Of a stretch of DNA of 41,632 nt, positions 20,982 to 28,753 are shown piece by piece; within the stretch, counting starts at the first letter, position 1, and each line of letters begins with the position of its first letter. The position numbers and the translations under genes are program-made. A model generated the notes under the pieces. That model made no database searches, was not told where the DNA came from, and was given only the letters and a program-made list of their open reading frames with translations. Source of the stretch: Tannerellaceae bacterium (lineage in GTDB: Bacteria; Bacteroidota; Bacteroidia; Bacteroidales; Tannerellaceae); contig JAJQFE010000055.1 of assembly GCA_021201295.1 (NCBI GenBank), positions 1 through 41,632 on the forward strand, written 5' to 3'.

Positions 20982-22838
20982 ATGAAAAAAAGAATAGTAA
21001 CTTTTATCTTCTGTTATGTGAGTGTGGCACTGGCTGTAGCAGATATCCAACGGGTAGAACCTGCTTTCTGGTGGGTGGACATGAAAAATCCTGTCTTGCA
21101 GGTGATGGTGTATGGAACTGATGTTGCTGCCTCTAAAGTATCCCTTGAGTATCCCGGAGTACAACTGGATGAAGTAGTACAGGTAGATAACCCGAATTAT
21201 CTGTTCCTGTATCTGAAGGTCACCCCGGAAGCGCAGCCGGGTACCTTTGATATCCTGTTCCGTGACGGAAAGAAAACAAAAACCTATACGTATGAGTTAA
21301 AGCCCCGTGCTACTTCTCCTGGGGCCGCCGGTTTTACTCCTGCGGATGTGATGTATCTGATTACTCCGGATCGTTTCGCGAATGGTGATCCTTCCAATGA
21401 TAATGTCTATAATGATTTGGTAATAGACCGGAATAATCCTAATTCTCGTCATGGAGGAGATCTGAAAGGGGTAATGGACCGATTGGATTATATCGCCGAC
21501 CTGGGTTTTACCACTATCTGGCTGAATCCTGTGCAGGAAAATAAGCAACGAGGCGGTTCCTACCACGGCTATGCCATTACAGATTTTTACCAGGTAGATG
21601 CCCGTTTCGGGACGAACCGGGAATATTGTGATCTTATTGAACAGGCCCACCGGAAGGGGTTGAAAGTAGTTATGGATATGATCTTTAACCATTGTGGCAG
21701 TGATCATTGGTGGATGGGAGACCTGCCAGCCAGAGACTGGCTGAATCATCAGGAGGCATTTGAACAGACGACGCATTACCTCTGGCCTGTTATGGATGTA
21801 CATGCCCCTCAGACAGAAATTGATGCTGCCGTAAACGGGTGGTTTACCCGGGGTATGCCTGACCTGAACCAACGGAACAGGCATCTGGCTACTTATCTGA
21901 TACAAAATAGTATCTGGTGGATTGAGTACGGCCGTATTGATGGAATCCGGCAGGATACTCACCCCTATGCAGATTTCGATTTTATGGCCCGTTGGTGTAA
22001 AGAAGTACTGGAAGAATATCCGGAATTCAATATTGTCGGGGAAGCCTGGTATTCCAAGGTTCCTGCTACGGCCTGGTGGCAACGTAATTCTAAGGTTAGC
22101 GATAAGGAAAGCTATCTGAAAACCATTATGGATTTTGGACTGACTTTTGCCTGTGAAGAGGTTTTTGCTATCCGGGACGAGGAGGCCAAAGCACTGAATC
22201 CGGGACATTTTCATGGTTTCGGAACGCTGTATGAATTACTGGCACAGGATTTCTTGCATGCGGACCTGGATAACATCCTCATTTTCCTGGATAACCATGA
22301 TCTCAGCCGGTTTGTGAAGAAAGACGAAACCGATCTCTGGCGTTATAAGCAGGCCCTGGCATTTTTATTAACTACCCGTGGTATTCCTCAGCTTTATTAT
22401 GGGATGGAAATTCTGATGAGTGGAGAAAAAAGGGAAGGAGACGGAAATCTCCGGAAAGATTTTCCCGGCGGATGGCCCGGTGACCCGGTAGACGCATTTA
22501 CTAAGGAAGGCCGGACACCCTTACAGAATGAAGCCTGGGATTATATGCAAACCTTGCTTCAATGGCGGAAAAACAATCAGGCGGTTACACAGGGAAAATT
22601 GATTCATTACACGCCGGACCAAACGGGATGTTATGTGTATGCACGGATAAAAGAGGGGGCCACTGTGCTGGTTATCCTGAATGGCCATGACAAAGAAGAA
22701 ACAATAGACATGCACCGTTTCAGAGAGGTACTTCAGAATAGCAGGACCGGACGTGAGGTGATCACCGGGGAACATATGGATCTGAATGGTTCACTGAATA
22801 TACCGGCTAAAGGAACCTATATTATGGAGCTTCAGTAA
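20982..22838 (+). CDS. susA: SusA-like neopullulanase / cyclomaltodextrinase (GH13)
   Basis: A 618-residue periplasmic GH13 enzyme, intact. A signal peptide (FIFCYVSVALAVA, residues 9-21) is followed by the N-terminal Ig-like cyclomaltodextrinase domain (about 22-110). The TIM barrel has DMIFNHCGSDHWW (about 232-244), DGIRQDTHPYAD with nucleophile Asp325, NIVGEAW with acid/base Glu354, and FLDNHDLSRF with Asp440. A C-terminal beta domain follows. It matches SusA of Bacteroides, which breaks imported maltooligosaccharides and pullulan to small sugars. TATCTTTA at 20948-20955 is a poor -7 candidate, so it may be read from its own promoter or from the upstream sus genes. In the reference sus locus susA precedes susB; here it closes the locus. 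Confidence 0.92.
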   Translation: MKKRIVTFIFCYVSVALAVADIQRVEPAFWWVDMKNPVLQVMVYGTDVAASKVSLEYPGVQLDEVVQVDNPNYLFLYLKVTPEAQPGTFDILFRDGKKTKTYTYELKPRATSPGAAGFTPADVMYLITPDRFANGDPSNDNVYNDLVIDRNNPNSRHGGDLKGVMDRLDYIADLGFTTIWLNPVQENKQRGGSYHGYAITDFYQVDARFGTNREYCDLIEQAHRKGLKVVMDMIFNHCGSDHWWMGDLPARDWLNHQEAFEQTTHYLWPVMDVHAPQTEIDAAVNGWFTRGMPDLNQRNRHLATYLIQNSIWWIEYGRIDGIRQDTHPYADFDFMARWCKEVLEEYPEFNIVGEAWYSKVPATAWWQRNSKVSDKESYLKTIMDFGLTFACEEVFAIRDEEAKALNPGHFHGFGTLYELLAQDFLHADLDNILIFLDNHDLSRFVKKDETDLWRYKQALAFLLTTRGIPQLYYGMEILMSGEKREGDGNLRKDFPGGWPGDPVDAFTKEGRTPLQNEAWDYMQTLLQWRKNNQAVTQGKLIHYTPDQTGCYVYARIKEGATVLVILNGHDKEETIDMHRFREVLQNSRTGREVITGEHMDLNGSLNIPAKGTYIMELQ

Positions 22839-22910
22839 ATGCTTTATCATGGAGAGGAGAGGTATTATAGAAAGAAGTTCTCCACAGGGTCACTGCTTCT
22901 TCTCCAAAAG

Positions 22911-22949
22911 ATATAAGAGGAAGAGTCTTACAGACTCTTCCTCTTATAT
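22911..22949. terminator. Strong bidirectional terminator between convergent operons
   Basis: The arms ATATAAGAGGAAGAGTC (22911-22927) and its perfect complement (22933-22949) make a 17-bp stem with a 5-base loop. It sits between the stop of the neopullulanase gene (plus) and the stop of the acyltransferase gene (minus). Confidence 0.85.
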
Positions 22950-22965
22950 ATCCAATAACAGTCCG

Positions 22966-22990
22966 CAATCAGGAGGTCTATTCCTGATTG
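22966..22990 (-). repeat. Hairpin spanning the acyltransferase stop codon
   Basis: CAATCAGGA (22966-22974) and TCCTGATTG (22982-22990) are perfect 9-bp arms around a 7-base loop that contains the TAG stop (22978-22980). It may protect the 3' end of the minus-strand message. Confidence 0.45.
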
Positions 22991-24141
22991 GCCAGATGAT
23001 TTTTTAATGGATTGGAATACATTTCCAGTATCTTAGTACGCAGGAAAGCTTCATCTTTATGGGGTAATACAATTTTATCTATCTGGCCCTGCAAATAGGT
23101 TTCAAAGAATTTTTTATCTTTCAGTCCGTAATTGGCACTGAACCGGTTGGTTCCTGTCAGCAGGTCATAAGCAATATAATTGCATGGATAAAAACGATAG
23201 TGTTTATATATCTCCCGGTCAATAATACCAGCAACTGTGCAGTATAATTCATTTTTATCCATTTCCAGATCCAGTTGGTGTAACTGTTCATTAATCGGAG
23301 AAGTGATAGTAAAATGAACCCTTCCCTTGTCATTCAGGATCCCGGTTTCCATATTGAGGAGATCATCCCGTTTACTTTTCACAAAATCGGGGTTGTCCTG
23401 TTTTTGCTGAAACTCCTGTGCTTTCAGGAAATCACAGGGATCATACTCATAGGAGATGGCCACCGGAACTATGTTTAATTCCATCAGGTTGGACAAAATA
23501 TCTTTTGTTCCTCCCATATTGAGCATTTTAAGAATACTGCTCTGGGTTTTATCGTTGGAATCTTTGGCACGTCCTTCCCGCTGTGCAATCCAGACAGATT
23601 CTTTGGTATCTTGTATGGTATGGTGGATATACGAGGAGAGTTTTTTGCTTTCCTCCAGTTTCTGATGGACGGAAACACTTCGCTTCACAATAAAACTGTT
23701 GTTGAGCCGAACTAAGGTTTCAATCCAGGGACGGATCAATAGGTTATCTCCTATGGCCACCTGAGTTAATCCATAGCCTACATCAAAGAGCATAACATTC
23801 AGAAAAGAGGCATCCAGTACAATATCCCTGTGGTTGGAAATAAAGGTACAGGGTTCGTGATTTTTCGGCAAACGGCTGCGTCCTGATATGGTCAGAGAAA
23901 AGGTGGTGTTTTTGGCCACCGTCATCACTGCCTCATATGCCAGTTTGCCTTTAAATTCCTCTTTTGTCTGGCAACTACGCATCACCTCAGAGAATTCTTT
24001 CCAGTTCAGATCCAGCTTGATATAGCAAAAAGCACGCTTAAAATCTTCAGTGGCAATCAATTTTTCAATAGCCTCTTTTACTTCATCATTTCTAAGTGGC
24101 CGAATATCATCAAAATTCGGGATTTCTGTTTCTTTATCCAT
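22978..24141 (-). CDS. PlsC-like 1-acylglycerol-3-phosphate acyltransferase family protein
   Basis: A 387-residue acyltransferase-fold protein, the last gene of the PASTA-rluD-ddl cluster. The active-site-like segment is FISNHRDIVLDASFL. His and the following Asp are separated by five residues (HRDIVLD), not the textbook HX4D. A second block, WIAQREGRAKDSNDKTQ, matches the glycerol-phosphate-binding EGGR/EGxR motif. A phospholipid or ornithine-lipid acyl transfer role is likely but not specific. I chose ATG 24141 (MDKETEIPNFDD) because an upstream in-frame ATG at 24180 would encode only the translated TATCAAT repeat. Confidence 0.75.
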   Translation of the reverse strand: MDKETEIPNFDDIRPLRNDEVKEAIEKLIATEDFKRAFCYIKLDLNWKEFSEVMRSCQTKEEFKGKLAYEAVMTVAKNTTFSLTISGRSRLPKNHEPCTFISNHRDIVLDASFLNVMLFDVGYGLTQVAIGDNLLIRPWIETLVRLNNSFIVKRSVSVHQKLEESKKLSSYIHHTIQDTKESVWIAQREGRAKDSNDKTQSSILKMLNMGGTKDILSNLMELNIVPVAISYEYDPCDFLKAQEFQQKQDNPDFVKSKRDDLLNMETGILNDKGRVHFTITSPINEQLHQLDLEMDKNELYCTVAGIIDREIYKHYRFYPCNYIAYDLLTGTNRFSANYGLKDKKFFETYLQGQIDKIVLPHKDEAFLRTKILEMYSNPLKNHLANQE

Positions 24142-24151
24142 ACTTATAATA

Positions 24152-24172
24152 ATTGATAATTGATAATTGATA
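24152..24172. repeat. Tandem 7-bp repeat (ATTGATA)x3
   Basis: Three perfect units of ATTGATA sit between ddl and the acyltransferase start, directly over the expected ribosome-binding region. The 7-bp period matches repeats before other genes in this window (29755-29774). Confidence 0.8.
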
Positions 24173-24195
24173 ATGGACAATCCGGAAATTGTGAC

Positions 24196-25185
24196 CTATC
24201 GCTTATCGCTTATTAATTCATTTTCTATAATTTCTGACATGACTTCCCGAATATCCAGTCCGGCAGCTTGTATCTGCTGTGGGATGAAACTGGTAGGTGT
24301 CATGCCGGGTGTAGTATTGATATCAAGCATCACAGGCTCTTCGCCGGGCGGGATAATATAATCTATCCGTATAATTCCCCTGGCACCCAGGATATCATAT
24401 ATTTTTGAAGTCGTATGTTGTATTTTTTTCGAAACTTCTTCCGGAATACGGGCAGGAGTGATTTCCTCTACCTGTCCGTTATATTTGGCATCAAAATCAA
24501 AAAAATCATTTGTTGTAACTACCTCTGTCAGTGGGAGAAGTATTTCTTTTCCCTTTATTTTGTAACATCCGCAGGTCACTTCTGTCCCCCGGACAAAACG
24601 TTCTATTAGTACTTCTTTCCCTTCCTTAAACGCCTCCTCGATAGCGGACCGGATCTGGGATACCTCTTTTACTTTGGTGGTACCGAAACTACTTCCTCCG
24701 TCATTGGGTTTGATGAAAACAGGTAATCCTAAGGTGGCTACCACCTGTTCGCTGGAGATAGTCTCTCCTTTTAATAAACGAATAGATTCAGCTATCCGGA
24801 TATTAAAATTTTGTAAATAGTTATTACATACGTATTTATTGTATGTTAAGGCACTCGCCAATACTCCACAGCAGGAATAAGGTATACCGATCATATCAAA
24901 ATATCCCTGCAACATCCCATCTTCACCGGGAGTCCCATGGATAGTAATATAGGCAAAATCAAGCTGTTTGAGTTTTCCCAGCTCCCGGAAGCTAAAATCA
25001 TTTTTATCGATGGGTGTTGAGGTGTCATCCGGAAGAATGACTTCCCATCCTTCTTTCTTAACGATGACAATATATACATTATATCTCTCTTTATCAATAA
25101 AAGAATAGATACCTTTTGCGCTTTTTAATGAGACAACGATCTCAGAGGAGTAGCCTCCGGCTACAATGGCAATGTTTTTTTTCAT
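24196..25185 (-). CDS. ddl: D-alanine--D-alanine ligase
   Basis: Joins two D-alanines with ATP for peptidoglycan precursors. About 329 residues from ATG 25185 (MKKNIAIVAGGYSSE); an ATG nine bases upstream (25194) is also possible and would overlap the rluD stop. ATP-grasp features are present: KPNDGGSSFGTTKV, ERFVRGTEVTCG, and the C-terminal magnesium/substrate motif DINTTPGMTPTSF. The N-terminal GGYSSE has Tyr where GGDSSE is usual. It is two bases downstream of rluD and therefore coupled. murF-alr on the plus strand supplies and uses the same D-Ala-D-Ala. Confidence 0.93.
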   Translation of the reverse strand: MKKNIAIVAGGYSSEIVVSLKSAKGIYSFIDKERYNVYIVIVKKEGWEVILPDDTSTPIDKNDFSFRELGKLKQLDFAYITIHGTPGEDGMLQGYFDMIGIPYSCCGVLASALTYNKYVCNNYLQNFNIRIAESIRLLKGETISSEQVVATLGLPVFIKPNDGGSSFGTTKVKEVSQIRSAIEEAFKEGKEVLIERFVRGTEVTCGCYKIKGKEILLPLTEVVTTNDFFDFDAKYNGQVEEITPARIPEEVSKKIQHTTSKIYDILGARGIIRIDYIIPPGEEPVMLDINTTPGMTPTSFIPQQIQAAGLDIREVMSEIIENELISDKR

Positions 25186-25187
25186 GG

Positions 25188-26264
25188 TCAGCATTCTTCT
25201 TTATAGGTATACAGATGCCATTTATTAATCAATCGTACCATATCTCCCGGAATTTCAGAATCAAAATTCATTTCTTCTCCGGTAGTGGGATGGATAAACC
25301 CTAATGTTTTTGCATGTAATGCCTGGCGGGGGCATACCGTGAAACAGTTTTGAACAAACTGTTTATATTTGGTGGTAGACCGTCCTTTCAATATTTCCTG
25401 GCCTCCATACCGGATATCATTGAAAAGGGTGTGTCCGATATGTTTCATATGGACACGGATCTGGTGTGTTCGTCCTGTTTCCAGCCGGCATTCAGTCAAT
25501 GTCACATACCCCAGTCTTTCCAATACTTTATAATGGGTAACCGCCGGTTTTCCCTGATCACCTTCCGGAAATACGGTCATTTGCATCCGGTCTCTGGGAT
25601 TCCGGCCGATATTACCTTCAATACGCCCTTCATCTTCTTTGATCACACCCCAAACCAGTGCGTTGTAAGTCCGTTTGGTTGTTTTATTGAAAAACTGCAG
25701 GCTTAGATGAGCTTTAGCCTCTGGCTTTTTGGCTACGACTAAGAGTCCGGAAGTATCTTTATCAATCCGGTGTACGAGTCCCAACTGGGGATCTGTCGGA
25801 TCATATAAAGGTTCATCCCGCAGATAATAGGCTAATGCATTCACCAGGGTCCCTGTATAGTTGCCGTGTCCGGGATGGACTACTAATCCGGCCGGTTTAT
25901 TCACTACCATCAGGTCGTCATCTTCATATACAATATTCAGGGGAATGTCTTCAGGAATAATTTCCAGTTCTCTCCGGGGACGGCTCATAACAATAGAAAC
26001 CACATCCAATGGTTTCACTCTGTAATTGCTTTTTACCGGCTTATTGTTGACAAGGATATAACCAGCTTCCGCAGCCAGTTGGATGCGGTTGCGTGTGGCG
26101 CTGAACATACGGTCAACCAAAAATTTATCTACCCGTAGCAGGGATTGGCCTTTGTCAGCCACAAAGCGGAAATATTCGTAAAGCTGGGTTCCAGTTTCAA
26201 CTTCTTCACCCGGCACTTCGCTTTCCATCAGGTCATCGTCCCAGTCTTCTACCAAGTTGTTCAT
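25188..26264 (-). CDS. rluD: 23S rRNA pseudouridine synthase, RluD/RluA family
   Basis: A 358-residue pseudouridine synthase. The acidic N-terminal extension (about 1-35) is followed by an S4 RNA-binding domain (LRVDKFLVDRMFSATRNRIQ, about 40-90). The catalytic domain has the RluA signature HRIDKDTSGLLVVAK, containing the catalytic Asp. CRLETGRTHQIRVHMKHIGH follows. It most resembles RluD, which modifies helix 69 of 23S rRNA. It lies one base after the PASTA gene and two before ddl, so co-transcription is very likely. Confidence 0.92.
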   Translation of the reverse strand: MNNLVEDWDDDLMESEVPGEEVETGTQLYEYFRFVADKGQSLLRVDKFLVDRMFSATRNRIQLAAEAGYILVNNKPVKSNYRVKPLDVVSIVMSRPRRELEIIPEDIPLNIVYEDDDLMVVNKPAGLVVHPGHGNYTGTLVNALAYYLRDEPLYDPTDPQLGLVHRIDKDTSGLLVVAKKPEAKAHLSLQFFNKTTKRTYNALVWGVIKEDEGRIEGNIGRNPRDRMQMTVFPEGDQGKPAVTHYKVLERLGYVTLTECRLETGRTHQIRVHMKHIGHTLFNDIRYGGQEILKGRSTTKYKQFVQNCFTVCPRQALHAKTLGFIHPTTGEEMNFDSEIPGDMVRLINKWHLYTYKEEC

Positions 26265-26265
26265 A

Positions 26266-26901
26266 TTAAAACCAGTTTTCTACTTCACTATCTACTATTT
26301 CTACCGGTGCCAGCAGATCCAGCGAATCCTGGAGCATTTCTTCTGCTGTACGGCCGCTACTGACTTTAAGTACCAGTGTGGAATTCAACGGAACCAATTC
26401 TGCGGCATTCAACACCCGGCCATTTCGTTCCACTCCTATGGCCAGGTCCCTATATTCTCCCGGTACATATTCGGTTTCCACTCTTTCAAAGCCATTTGCT
26501 TTTAACAGGGCATAGGCTTGTCTGAGTGATAAGTCTGTTACTTCAGGTATGGTTCCCATTTGGGAAGTCATGGCATTAACGGTAACAAAGACAATTCTGC
26601 CTTCCTTTACTTTGGAGCCGGCAGACGGAACTACTTCAACGATTGCACCCGGTGTTACTTCTTTGGCAAATACGGAATCGATCACATTATAACGCAATCC
26701 ATTGTTTTTGAAAAATTCGGCAGCCTGTTCGATTTGTAGTCCTTTTACATCCGGAACGATGACTGCTTCATTATGGTGTGTGTATATATCCAGCCATTTC
26801 AATACTGCGTATATTAAGCCACAGGTCAGTACTGCTGCAAATAGCAAATTCAACAGTATCGGATATTTAAATAGCCAGGTCTTTAAGTTTCCCATATGCA
26901 T
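26266..26901 (-). CDS. PASTA domain membrane protein
   Basis: 211 residues with one N-terminal membrane span (PILLNLLFAAVLTCGLIYAVL) and two to three PASTA repeats in the periplasm (IVPDVKGLQIEQAAEFFKNN; GTIPEVTDLSLRQAYALLKA). PASTA domains bind peptidoglycan fragments in other proteins. There is no kinase or transpeptidase domain here, unlike PknB or PBP2x. The neighbouring ddl and rluD form a conserved Bacteroidota arrangement. Start codons at 26901 and 26895 are both possible and neither has a clear ribosome-binding site. Confidence 0.88.
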   Translation of the reverse strand: MHMGNLKTWLFKYPILLNLLFAAVLTCGLIYAVLKWLDIYTHHNEAVIVPDVKGLQIEQAAEFFKNNGLRYNVIDSVFAKEVTPGAIVEVVPSAGSKVKEGRIVFVTVNAMTSQMGTIPEVTDLSLRQAYALLKANGFERVETEYVPGEYRDLAIGVERNGRVLNAAELVPLNSTLVLKVSSGRTAEEMLQDSLDLLAPVEIVDSEVENWF

Positions 26902-27013
26902 TAATTTTTAATAAGTAGGTATGTGACTCGCATTAAACACTTTGTTTCCTATGGATCTTTTCGTATTTATATGCTTGTTCCATATCTATTATCTTCCGGC
27001 ACAATAACCGCAT

Positions 27014-27021
27014 CAAAAGTA
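27014..27021 (-). promoter_or_regulatory. -7 element for the PASTA-rluD-ddl operon
   Basis: The minus strand reads TACTTTTG here, matching TAnnTTTG, about 115 bases before the PASTA start and just after the rpmH hairpins. No good -33 box is seen. Confidence 0.4.
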
Positions 27022-27025
27022 TGAA

Positions 27026-27054
27026 AAAACATTATATAGTCGTTATAATGTTTT
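27026..27054 (-). terminator. Hairpin plus U-tract terminator for rpmH
   Basis: Perfect 11-bp AT-rich arms (27026-27036 and 27044-27054) surround a 7-base loop. On the minus strand the hairpin is followed by a run of T, as in an intrinsic terminator. Confidence 0.55.
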
Positions 27055-27061
27055 AGTCAAA

Positions 27062-27118
27062 CTCATAAAAACAAAGAAAGTAAAGGCTTTTTAATGAAAC
27101 CTTTATTTTCTTTATGAG
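27062..27118. terminator. Long hairpin downstream of rpmH
   Basis: CTCAT (27062-27066) pairs with ATGAG (27114-27118), and AAAGAAAGTAAAGG (27073-27086) pairs with CCTTTATTTTCTTT (27100-27113) with one G-T position. The element begins about 18 bases after the rpmH stop and precedes the second hairpin at 27026-27054. Confidence 0.55.
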
Positions 27119-27136
27119 ATTTTACAGTCGGACTGA

Positions 27137-27289
27137 TTATCCGTTGTATTCGTCTGACACAGTTAATTTGGATCTGCCTTTTGCACGGCGTGCAGCTAAT
27201 ACTCTACGTCCGTTGGCAGTTGCCATTCTTGAACGGAAACCGTGTTTGTTTTTTCTTTTCCGGTTGGAAGGTTGAAATGTTCTTTTCAT
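27137..27289 (-). CDS. rpmH: 50S ribosomal protein L34
   Basis: A 50-residue ribosomal protein. It starts [20 protein letters not shown] and continues with the conserved [19 protein letters not shown], both diagnostic of L34. The C-terminus ([10 protein letters not shown]) is the slightly longer form common in Bacteroidales. It is transcribed alone on the minus strand from a promoter at 27331-27361 and followed by two hairpins. dnaA or rnpA, often next to rpmH elsewhere, are not here. Confidence 0.97.
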   Translation of the reverse strand: MKRTFQPSNRKRKNKHGFRSRMATANGRRVLAARRAKGRSKLTVSDEYNG

Positions 27290-27330
27290 TTTATTATAAT
27301 GTTTATTATTTTACGTACCAATTCAGGCTG

Positions 27331-27361
27331 CAAAGATATAATCCTTTTTTTAATAAATAAA
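27331..27361 (-). promoter_or_regulatory. rpmH promoter
   Basis: The minus strand has TTTA (27361-27358), a 19-base spacer and TATCTTTG (27338-27331). This is the Bacteroidales consensus with one mismatch in the -33 box. The leader to the ATG at 27289 would be about 35 bases. Confidence 0.6.
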
Positions 27362-27403
27362 CGCTTAAGACTTTTTTCAGGTAAACAAACGATACAAAAC
27401 CTA

Positions 27404-27574
27404 TGGAAAGATAGCTGCCTATGATTTTTAACACTCTTTCTTCACCGATTATTTTTCATTTTACTGTTCACTCTTCCAAGGTAAATAGTAAAATGAAAAT
27501 AATTGATAGAAGAAGGCTAAAGGGAAATTAACATATTCTTATCCGCGTGTTTGTGGCAGCTTATCTATCTTTTC
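27404..27574. repeat. Nested inverted repeats in the rpmH/PPOX divergent region
   Basis: The gap between rpmH (27289) and the PPOX gene (about 27744) holds no convincing gene. An inner pair, ATTATTTTTCATTTTACT (27448-27465) and AGTAAAATGAAAATAAT (27487-27503), is complementary over 17 bp with one bulged T. An outer pair, GGAAAGATAGCTGCC (about 27405-27419) and GGCAGCTTATCTATCTTTTC (27555-27574), is complementary apart from a 4-base TATC insertion and one mismatch. It could be a structured RNA, a MITE remnant or a regulatory palindrome. Confidence 0.5.
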
Positions 27575-27678
27575 TATTCAATATTCCGTGGAATAAAATG
27601 AACTCTATTTAAAAAGAGTCTGTTATTCAAATTTATAGAGATATAATATAGAGAATTTGACAATTATCAATTCTAATT

Positions 27679-27710
27679 TTTGGAGTGTCATTTCATTTTG
27701 TATACTTTTG
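27679..27710 (+). promoter_or_regulatory. Promoter of the PPOX flavoprotein gene
   Basis: TTTG (27679-27682), a 20-base spacer and TACTTTTG (27703-27710) fit the Bacteroidales consensus. This puts the transcript start near 27717, so translation cannot begin at the TTG at 27657 that opens the longest frame. Confidence 0.6.
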
Positions 27711-27743
27711 TTTCGTTTCATATATAATATTATAGTCAAAAAA

Positions 27744-28216
27744 ATAAGAACCTTAGTCCATACGGAGAGAGAAGAGATGGAACATGCGATCCGGGCCTGT
27801 AAGATCTGTTATGTGGGAATGGCTGATACGGATGGAACTCCTTATGTGGTCCCTATGAATTTCGGATATGAAGAGGGTGTGGTTTATCTGCATTCCGCTC
27901 AGGAAGGAAGAAGCATTACTATCCTGGAACGGAATTCACGGGTGTGTATTACTTTCTGTACAGATCCGGCGTTGGCTTACCAGCATCCTCAGGTTGCCTG
28001 TAGTTATCGGATGCGTTCTGTCAGTGTGATTGGTTGGGGAAGAGTAGAGTTTGAGGAAGATATGGATAAAAAAGGGACATGTTAAACATCCTCATGAAAC
28101 AATATTCTGATCGGGCGTTTATCTATAGTGATCCGGCTATCAGGAATGTTAAAGTCTGGAAAATCGTCTTAGATGAAATTACTTGCAGAGAATTTGGAGC
28201 TCCCCATCAAAAATAA
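27744..28216 (+). pseudogene. Pyridoxamine 5'-phosphate oxidase-family (NimA-like) flavoprotein, frameshifted
   Basis: A small FMN-binding split-barrel protein, about 157 codons, of the family that includes NimA-type nitroimidazole reductases. The fold is shown by CKICYVGMADTDGTPYVVPM, NFGYEEGVVYLHSAQEGRSI and SVIGWGRVEF. After MDKKG the frame is lost; restoring one G in the GGG at 28074-28076 gives KKGDMLNILMKQYSDRAFIY and continues to NVKVWKIVLDEITCREF and a TAA at 28214. The start is uncertain. ATG 27777 is available, but conserved-looking residues begin upstream at an ATA codon (27744, RTLVHTEREEMEHAIRAC), which may once have been ATG. Confidence 0.72.
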
Positions 28217-28236
28217 ATATATTGTTGTAATAAAAA

Positions 28237-28698
28237 ATGAAGATGAAAAAATTAATTCTATTGTTCGTTGCTATATTTTCTTTTATAGCATGTGAAGGCC
28301 CTATGGGTCCGGAAGGTCCTGCAGGTGAATCAGGGCTAAGCTACTGGTTTGTAGATGATTTTACGGTAAGTAGAAATCAATGGTCTCTGGTGACAGACGC
28401 GGACGGATTGAATGCTCATTATGCCTGTGATGTAAGGATAGACGAACTTACCTGGGAGATATATGATGATGCATTGATCAAATTATATGTTTTCTTAGAT
28501 CCGGCAGATACAGACGCCGGCATGATTGAATTGCCTGATATATATCCGTTCCAAGATATTGATACAGGAAGTACTTATGATATTTACTGTGGGGCCATTT
28601 TATATGAAGGCGGTGTTAAATTTACTGTAAAATATAGTGATTTTGCAGATAATGTATTACCACCGACAATGAAATTTCACGTAGTTTTCGTTTATTAA
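28237..28698 (+). CDS. Lipoprotein with a short collagen-like Gly-X-Y segment
   Basis: 153 residues. The signal peptide ends in lipobox SFIACEGP, with Cys20 as the lipidated residue. Immediately after it comes GPMGPEGPAGESG, about four Gly-X-Y triplets. The rest (about 35-153) is an acidic, beta-rich domain with no family I recognise (for example YPFQDIDTGSTYDIYCGAIL). Similar short collagen-like tails follow the lipobox in many Bacteroidota lipoproteins. ATG 28243 (MKKLILL) is an alternative start. It sits alone between the PPOX gene and cysE, with a plausible cysE promoter just downstream. Confidence 0.8.
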   Translation: MKMKKLILLFVAIFSFIACEGPMGPEGPAGESGLSYWFVDDFTVSRNQWSLVTDADGLNAHYACDVRIDELTWEIYDDALIKLYVFLDPADTDAGMIELPDIYPFQDIDTGSTYDIYCGAILYEGGVKFTVKYSDFADNVLPPTMKFHVVFVY

Positions 28699-28723
28699 AT
28701 GCAACTCCGTAATAATTTTAGTG

Positions 28724-28731
28724 TATTTTTG
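28724..28731 (+). promoter_or_regulatory. -7 element before cysE
   Basis: TATTTTTG matches TAnnTTTG and lies 22 bases before the cysE start codon. No matching -33 TTTG is seen. Confidence 0.4.
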
Positions 28732-28753
28732 CAGGTAACACGAACAGAGGAAG

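Noticed and set aside
21297-22214. A 305-codon open frame on the minus strand.
   Set aside because: It lies wholly inside the intact neopullulanase gene in antisense and shows no domain or ribosome-binding site.
24142-24180. Longer acyltransferase start with MSIINYQLSIIIS.
   Set aside because: These residues are just the translation of the 7-bp repeat; ATG 24141 gives the natural start.
27657-27743. Extended N-terminus of the PPOX protein from TTG 27657.
   Set aside because: It would start upstream of the promoter at 27679-27710 and the added residues look like untranslated AT-rich DNA.
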